This document shows, piece by piece, positions 60,654 to 64,000 of a stretch of 64,000 bases of DNA. The first letter of the stretch is position 1. Each line of letters starts with the position of its first letter. The translations under genes and the position numbers were made by a program. Source of the DNA: Desulfosporosinus acidiphilus SJ4 (GTDB taxonomy: Bacteria; Bacillota; Desulfitobacteriia; Desulfitobacteriales; Desulfitobacteriaceae). The notes under the pieces are model-generated. The model saw only the letters and a list, made by a program, of their open reading frames with translations. It searched no databases and was not told the DNA's origin. The stretch spans positions 2,451,977 through 2,515,976 of the forward strand of contig NC_018068.1 of the NCBI RefSeq assembly GCF_000255115.2. The letters run 5' to 3'.

Positions 60654-60703
60654 TGGCGAAGTGTTTCCACTTAGATCATTACAAAAGATTATTGAATACT
60701 ACA

Positions 60704-60744
60704 GGCCCCGATATTTCATCGACTGAGATATTGGGGCTTGTTTT
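60704..60744 (+). terminator. Terminator after the small ORFs
   Basis: GCCCCGATAT (60705-60714) pairs with ATATTGGGGC (60728-60737), one G-U pair, followed by TTGTTTT. Confidence 0.8.
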
Positions 60745-60804
60745 ATGTATTTACGAGAAGATGAGCCTTGTTATAACATTGCTTTATATTTCCACATCCT
60801 GAAA

Positions 60805-61061
60805 ATGGTGCTAAAACGTTTTGCGGTAACCTTTGCAGGACAACTAAAGCAATGGTTAGATACGGCTAAAAATATCGGAGGAAAACCCGGTGCTGTTTTT
60901 GCTACTGCAAAGCATGTAGATGGCGGAGCAGAAGTGGCGGAACTCTCAATGATTGCTGAGATGTTGGTAAAAGGTATGTTGGTCTACTTGATGGTCAACA
61001 AGAACGGGCAAACATATTTGGTGAAAGAATCGCTAGAAAAGCCATAGAGTTGTTTGCTTAA
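60805..61061 (+). pseudogene. Decayed flavodoxin / NADPH-dependent FMN reductase gene
   Basis: One frame (60805-61016) reads FAGQLKQWLDTAKNIGGKPG, AVFATAKHVDGGAEVAELSM and IAEMLVKGMLVY, the middle and C-terminal part of WrbA-like flavodoxin proteins. The expected C-terminal helix FGERIARKAIELFA is present in another frame at 61017-61058, with a stop at 61059. About 30-40 residues between the two parts are missing, as is the N-terminal half with the FMN loop. Deletion plus frameshift explains this. A short ORF from 60745 with an unrelated N-terminus is rejected. Confidence 0.75.
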
Positions 61062-61090
61062 AATCCAAAAGGTGCTAAATCGAAAAAAGT

Positions 61091-61132
61091 AAACCGACGA
61101 AAGGTTTGAAATCCTTAACGGCGGTTTTTTTT
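61091..61132 (+). terminator. Intrinsic terminator
   Basis: AAACCG-A-CG (61091-61099) pairs with CG-G-CGGTTT (61119-61127), one mismatch, with an inner AAGG/CCTT stem, and a run of eight Ts. Confidence 0.8.
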
Positions 61133-61305
61133 GCCAATATAAAAAGTGAATCAGTTTAGACATCGTTAACAAATTATATGTTAAAATAGATTTTGGTTTG
61201 TTTTTCACTGAATTTATAATTTATGATTATATCCTCAAGTAAGAAATCAAACCAAGTAAAATTAAAAACCAGTCGCCCTCAGGTTTTAAAGAAAAGTGGT
61301 TAGAT

Positions 61306-62466
61306 ATGAACAAAGAACATATTAAAGAATTAGACGTCCTAAGAATGATTGGCTTTGCATTTGTTGTTGCCCAGCACATTTTTGGGGCATATGCCTGGCG
61401 GGAAGGGGCAAGTTTTTCGGAATCACTGATTCTAAGTTTGCTCTATGTTATTGCTCAACCCGCTGTACCCATGTTTGTGATGATTACTGCGATCAGTCTA
61501 TTCTATAGTCATACTGAACCAATGAATAAACTAACATTTTATAAAAAACGGATCCTTTATATTTTTCTGCCCTATGTAATTTGGTCTATTATTAATATAA
61601 TCGATGCCAAACAGTACGGACAGTCTTCTTTTGATCATTTCCTAGGGCAATTGGCCGCCGGTACCGGACGGTACCATCTATGGTACATGTCAATGATTTT
61701 AACAATTTACTTGTTCTTTCCGCTGTTATTATGGCTGTCCAAACGGATTATAAAACTGCCTAAATTATATAAAGTGGGTATCCTATTAATTTCTTTTGTG
61801 TTATACATAATACTTCTGAGGAATAATGGAATTACTTTATTAATTGGTAAGATCATTTTTACAACCCCTACAAATAACGAGCAAAAATTTATTGACCGAA
61901 CACCCTTGTTGTACTCAATTTACTTCGTTGTAGGGGCTTATATTATATTCGGATATTCCCGCTTTTTATCGTGGCTCCAACGTTATCGAAAACAAATATT
62001 ATTTTCATATATACTGTTGATGCTCTATATGTATTTCGCTCAAATATCACCTCATCTTCCCGGACATAAGTATATTATGCCTGGATATCTATACTGTTTT
62101 CTAAAAGTTTCATACATGCTTTTTTCTATCCTAATGTCATATTGTTCTGCCTGTTACATTGCAAACCAAAAACCAAAACTATATCGTTTATTCAAAGAAA
62201 CTTCTCCGTACTCCTATTCGGCCTATTTAGCACATGTTATTGTGCTTCAAGCAGTAGCGATGGAATTAAACAAGGTGTATCCCATAAAAGATTTCTTGGC
62301 ATCAAGCTTACTCATCTATATATTAACGATTGCATTAACTGTGAAGTTGGTTCAGTTATTAAGTCTGTTACCATTTTCAAAATACTTTCTTGGTACGAAC
62401 TGTAAGTACCAGCAGAAATACATCAGTAATAGGGATTTTCAATACACCTTCACAGGAAGAGGTTAA
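61306..62466 (+). CDS. Acyltransferase-3 family membrane protein
   Basis: This 386-aa protein has about ten helices. It opens ELDVLRMIGFAFVVAQHIFGAYAW, where the R..G....V..H pattern with the catalytic-site His is typical of acyltransferase family 3 (OatA/exopolysaccharide acyltransferases). KRILYIFLPYVIWSIIN and GTGRYHLWYMSMILTIYLFFPLL also match. It probably acetylates a surface polysaccharide or peptidoglycan from inside the membrane. It is a single gene, more AT-rich than the housekeeping genes here. The IS1182 copy starts 5 bp behind its stop codon, so its own terminator, if any, is beyond the window. Confidence 0.88.
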   Translation: MNKEHIKELDVLRMIGFAFVVAQHIFGAYAWREGASFSESLILSLLYVIAQPAVPMFVMITAISLFYSHTEPMNKLTFYKKRILYIFLPYVIWSIINIIDAKQYGQSSFDHFLGQLAAGTGRYHLWYMSMILTIYLFFPLLLWLSKRIIKLPKLYKVGILLISFVLYIILLRNNGITLLIGKIIFTTPTNNEQKFIDRTPLLYSIYFVVGAYIIFGYSRFLSWLQRYRKQILFSYILLMLYMYFAQISPHLPGHKYIMPGYLYCFLKVSYMLFSILMSYCSACYIANQKPKLYRLFKETSPYSYSAYLAHVIVLQAVAMELNKVYPIKDFLASSLLIYILTIALTVKLVQLLSLLPFSKYFLGTNCKYQQKYISNRDFQYTFTGRG

Positions 62467-62471
62467 AACCT

Positions 62472-64000
62472 GGAGGTGTCGCAAAACTACTTTTCTAAAG
62501 TAGCAAGCGATGCTCCCTTTTTCTTTTTCCCTTGAAAGATATTTATTGGTTTGATTGAAATGCTTAATCTCTACTTTCTTCTTAAATTTGAGTATAACAA
62601 AATAAGCCTTCAGGATTAGGCCGTTTTTCTCTCCTTTTTATGCGGTTTTTAGTGGATGAAGGGGTTTCCCAATTCGTTCATTTTGTATTTTAGAGTGAAG
62701 TTTATTCACGTTATACCCAAAACACAGCAGCATAAATTCAGTTTTCACACTGTTTTTGCCTCGTGTTAGAAAGCGGTTGAAGTTATAGTCATTTTTGAGG
62801 ACCCCAAAGGCTCCTTCAACCTGTATGGACCGATTTACTCTTAGCAGTATTCCTTCTTTGGTTGTGATGTTTCTATACGAGATCTGGCGTTTGGCCACAA
62901 ACGTTTTGGATACTTGCATTCGTCGATTGCCTTTAGCTTTTGTACAGCGACTTTTACACGGACAGTCACTGCAGTCTTCACATTCATAGACTGTTATTTC
63001 GGACTGGTAACCGGTTGCTGATGTTCGATGAGTGATTCCAACGGGTTTGAGTTGTTTTCCATTATGACACGTGTATTCATCGATTTCCGCATTGTAAGCC
63101 ATGTTTTCTCGCTTACTAATATCTTTTTTGAAGCTCTTCTTTTTCCATTGTTCATAGGTCTGTGGCTTTATGTAGCAGGTCTGATGTTTTCCTTCGAGAT
63201 AAAGATAGTTCTCTTCGCTCTCATAACCAGAGTCTGCGGTAACATTCTCATAATGCGCCTGTAGTTTTGATTCAAGCATATTTAAAAAAGGAATTAATGT
63301 GGCTATGTCGTTACGATCCTGGAAGATCCCAACCCCTGTTACATATTCGCTTTCCACGCCAATCTGGACATTGTAAGCCGGCTTTAACTGAGCATTGCGC
63401 ATATGATCATCTTTCATATGCATGAACGTTGCATCAGGATCGGTCTTAGAGTAGCTATTTCTTCCTTCGAAGAATTGGTGATGTGCATTGTACTTTTCTT
63501 GCCGGGTATAGAATTCCTTCAGGCTTTCTATAAATTTCTGCAGCTTTGATTTCCGTTTTCCAATACCGTGAACAAATTCAATCTGCTCTTGCTGACATTT
63601 TTCTTCTAGGTAAGAGATAGCAGTCTTAAGATCCTTAAGTAACGTCTCTTTGGTTACGTTGAAGTCCTTTAAATAGGTCAAATTGATCTCCTCAAGACAA
63701 GACTGAATTTTCAAGAACATCTTTGCCTCATTTTTGTTAACGACTTTTTTCCAGACAAAGGTATAACGGTTAGCACTGGCTTCAATTTTTGTTCCATCGA
63801 CAAAGAGGTTCTTAAACTCTACTTCACCAAGCTCATGTAAATGCTTTACCATTTGGAAAAAGAGGTCTTCTATGGCTTCCTTCAGATAGTCTTTTCGGAA
63901 TCGAGCAATGGTGCTGTGGTCAGGTGCTTTGCATCCTGCCAATAACCACATGAAGTTAATGTCTCTTTTACAGGCGACTTCAATTTTTCGGCTGGAGTAA
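62472..64000 (-). mobile_element. IS1182-family insertion sequence, second copy (cut by window edge)
   Basis: It is nearly identical to 53631-55512 and in the same orientation. By eye only two substitutions were found in the shared 1.53 kb: one changes Asp to Asn in NYNFDRF, the other (near 63280) is silent. It runs off the right end of the window. Confidence 0.92.
62638..64000 (-). CDS. IS1182-family transposase, second copy (start outside window)
   Basis: The C-terminal 453 or so residues match the transposase at 53797-55401. The missing N-terminus lies beyond position 64000. A Met codon at 63951 is internal and not the true start. The single residue change (NYNFNRF) is next to the catalytic Glu segment but does not touch it, so both copies may be active. 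Confidence 0.9.
   Translation of the reverse strand, partial: YSSRKIEVACKRDINFMWLLAGCKAPDHSTIARFRKDYLKEAIEDLFFQMVKHLHELGEVEFKNLFVDGTKIEASANRYTFVWKKVVNKNEAKMFLKIQSCLEEINLTYLKDFNVTKETLLKDLKTAISYLEEKCQQEQIEFVHGIGKRKSKLQKFIESLKEFYTRQEKYNAHHQFFEGRNSYSKTDPDATFMHMKDDHMRNAQLKPAYNVQIGVESEYVTGVGIFQDRNDIATLIPFLNMLESKLQAHYENVTADSGYESEENYLYLEGKHQTCYIKPQTYEQWKKKSFKKDISKRENMAYNAEIDEYTCHNGKQLKPVGITHRTSATGYQSEITVYECEDCSDCPCKSRCTKAKGNRRMQVSKTFVAKRQISYRNITTKEGILLRVNRSIQVEGAFGVLKNDYNFNRFLTRGKNSVKTEFMLLCFGYNVNKLHSKIQNERIGKPLHPLKTA

Overview
The window looks like the chromosome of a low-GC, Gram-positive anaerobe of the Clostridia, most likely the Desulfosporosinus/Desulfitobacterium group. This is inferred from gene content: an LTA-synthase-type enzyme, an S-layer-type protein, C_GCAxxG_C_C, DUF1540, DUF2680 and DUF3786 proteins, a DsrE-like protein, a PrpR-type sigma-54 activator and strong AGGAGG ribosome sites. 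No rRNA, tRNA, CRISPR array or phage module was seen.

Layout. 1-5075: two inverted copies of an IS5-superfamily element flank a small unknown gene and an LTA-synthase-like sulfatase gene. 5076-11700: cytochrome bd oxidase (cydAB) and its assembly exporter (cydDC), then convergent rmuC. 13250-15770: a TPP riboswitch with attenuator and thiDME. 15990-19650: an SDR gene, a gene-free hairpin-rich stretch and an IS1634-family element inserted directly in front of deoD. 20447-27906: an Fe-S DUF3786 protein, small membrane and unknown proteins, a MarR/MFS efflux pair with operators, a secreted Gly-rich DUF2680 protein divergent from a two-component system, and a Toprim protein. 28087-32773: a PrpR-type sigma-54 activator, palindromic sites, a -24/-12 promoter, a flavoprotein relic and sucCD. 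33029-46270: C_GCAxxG protein, DoxX-like protein behind a Fur-like box, C-S lyase-type aminotransferase, full-length purL, DsrE-like protein, lipoprotein carbonic anhydrase, YcdB/SLH-like exoprotein and a PepT-like peptidase. 46349-53249: a NitT/TauT-type ABC importer with a bacilliredoxin-like protein, and a heterodimeric ABC exporter. 53311-64000: PspC, then two same-direction, nearly identical IS1182-family copies. Between them lie DUF1540, an FMN-reductase-like protein, a TetR regulator with a PEP-utilising enzyme, two tiny ORFs, a decayed flavodoxin and an acyltransferase.

How the parts work together. Several units show local regulation in the DNA: riboswitch control of thiamin synthesis, MarR control of an efflux pump, TetR control of a PEP-synthase/rifampin-phosphotransferase-like enzyme, sigma-54 control of a succinyl-CoA ligase, and Fur-like control of a DoxX protein. 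Mobile DNA has reshaped the area. IS copies sit just behind stop codons (after the LTA-synthase-like and acyltransferase genes) or between a promoter and its gene (deoD).

The least explained material is intergenic. An 84-bp hairpin-forming element occurs twice (5158-5241 and 30044-30127), and a second palindrome-containing repeat family recurs. Most copies of both lie directly behind intrinsic terminators. Other points that stand out are a Gly-rich motif shared by the sensor kinase and the divergently encoded exported protein, and the TetR/PEP-enzyme locus.
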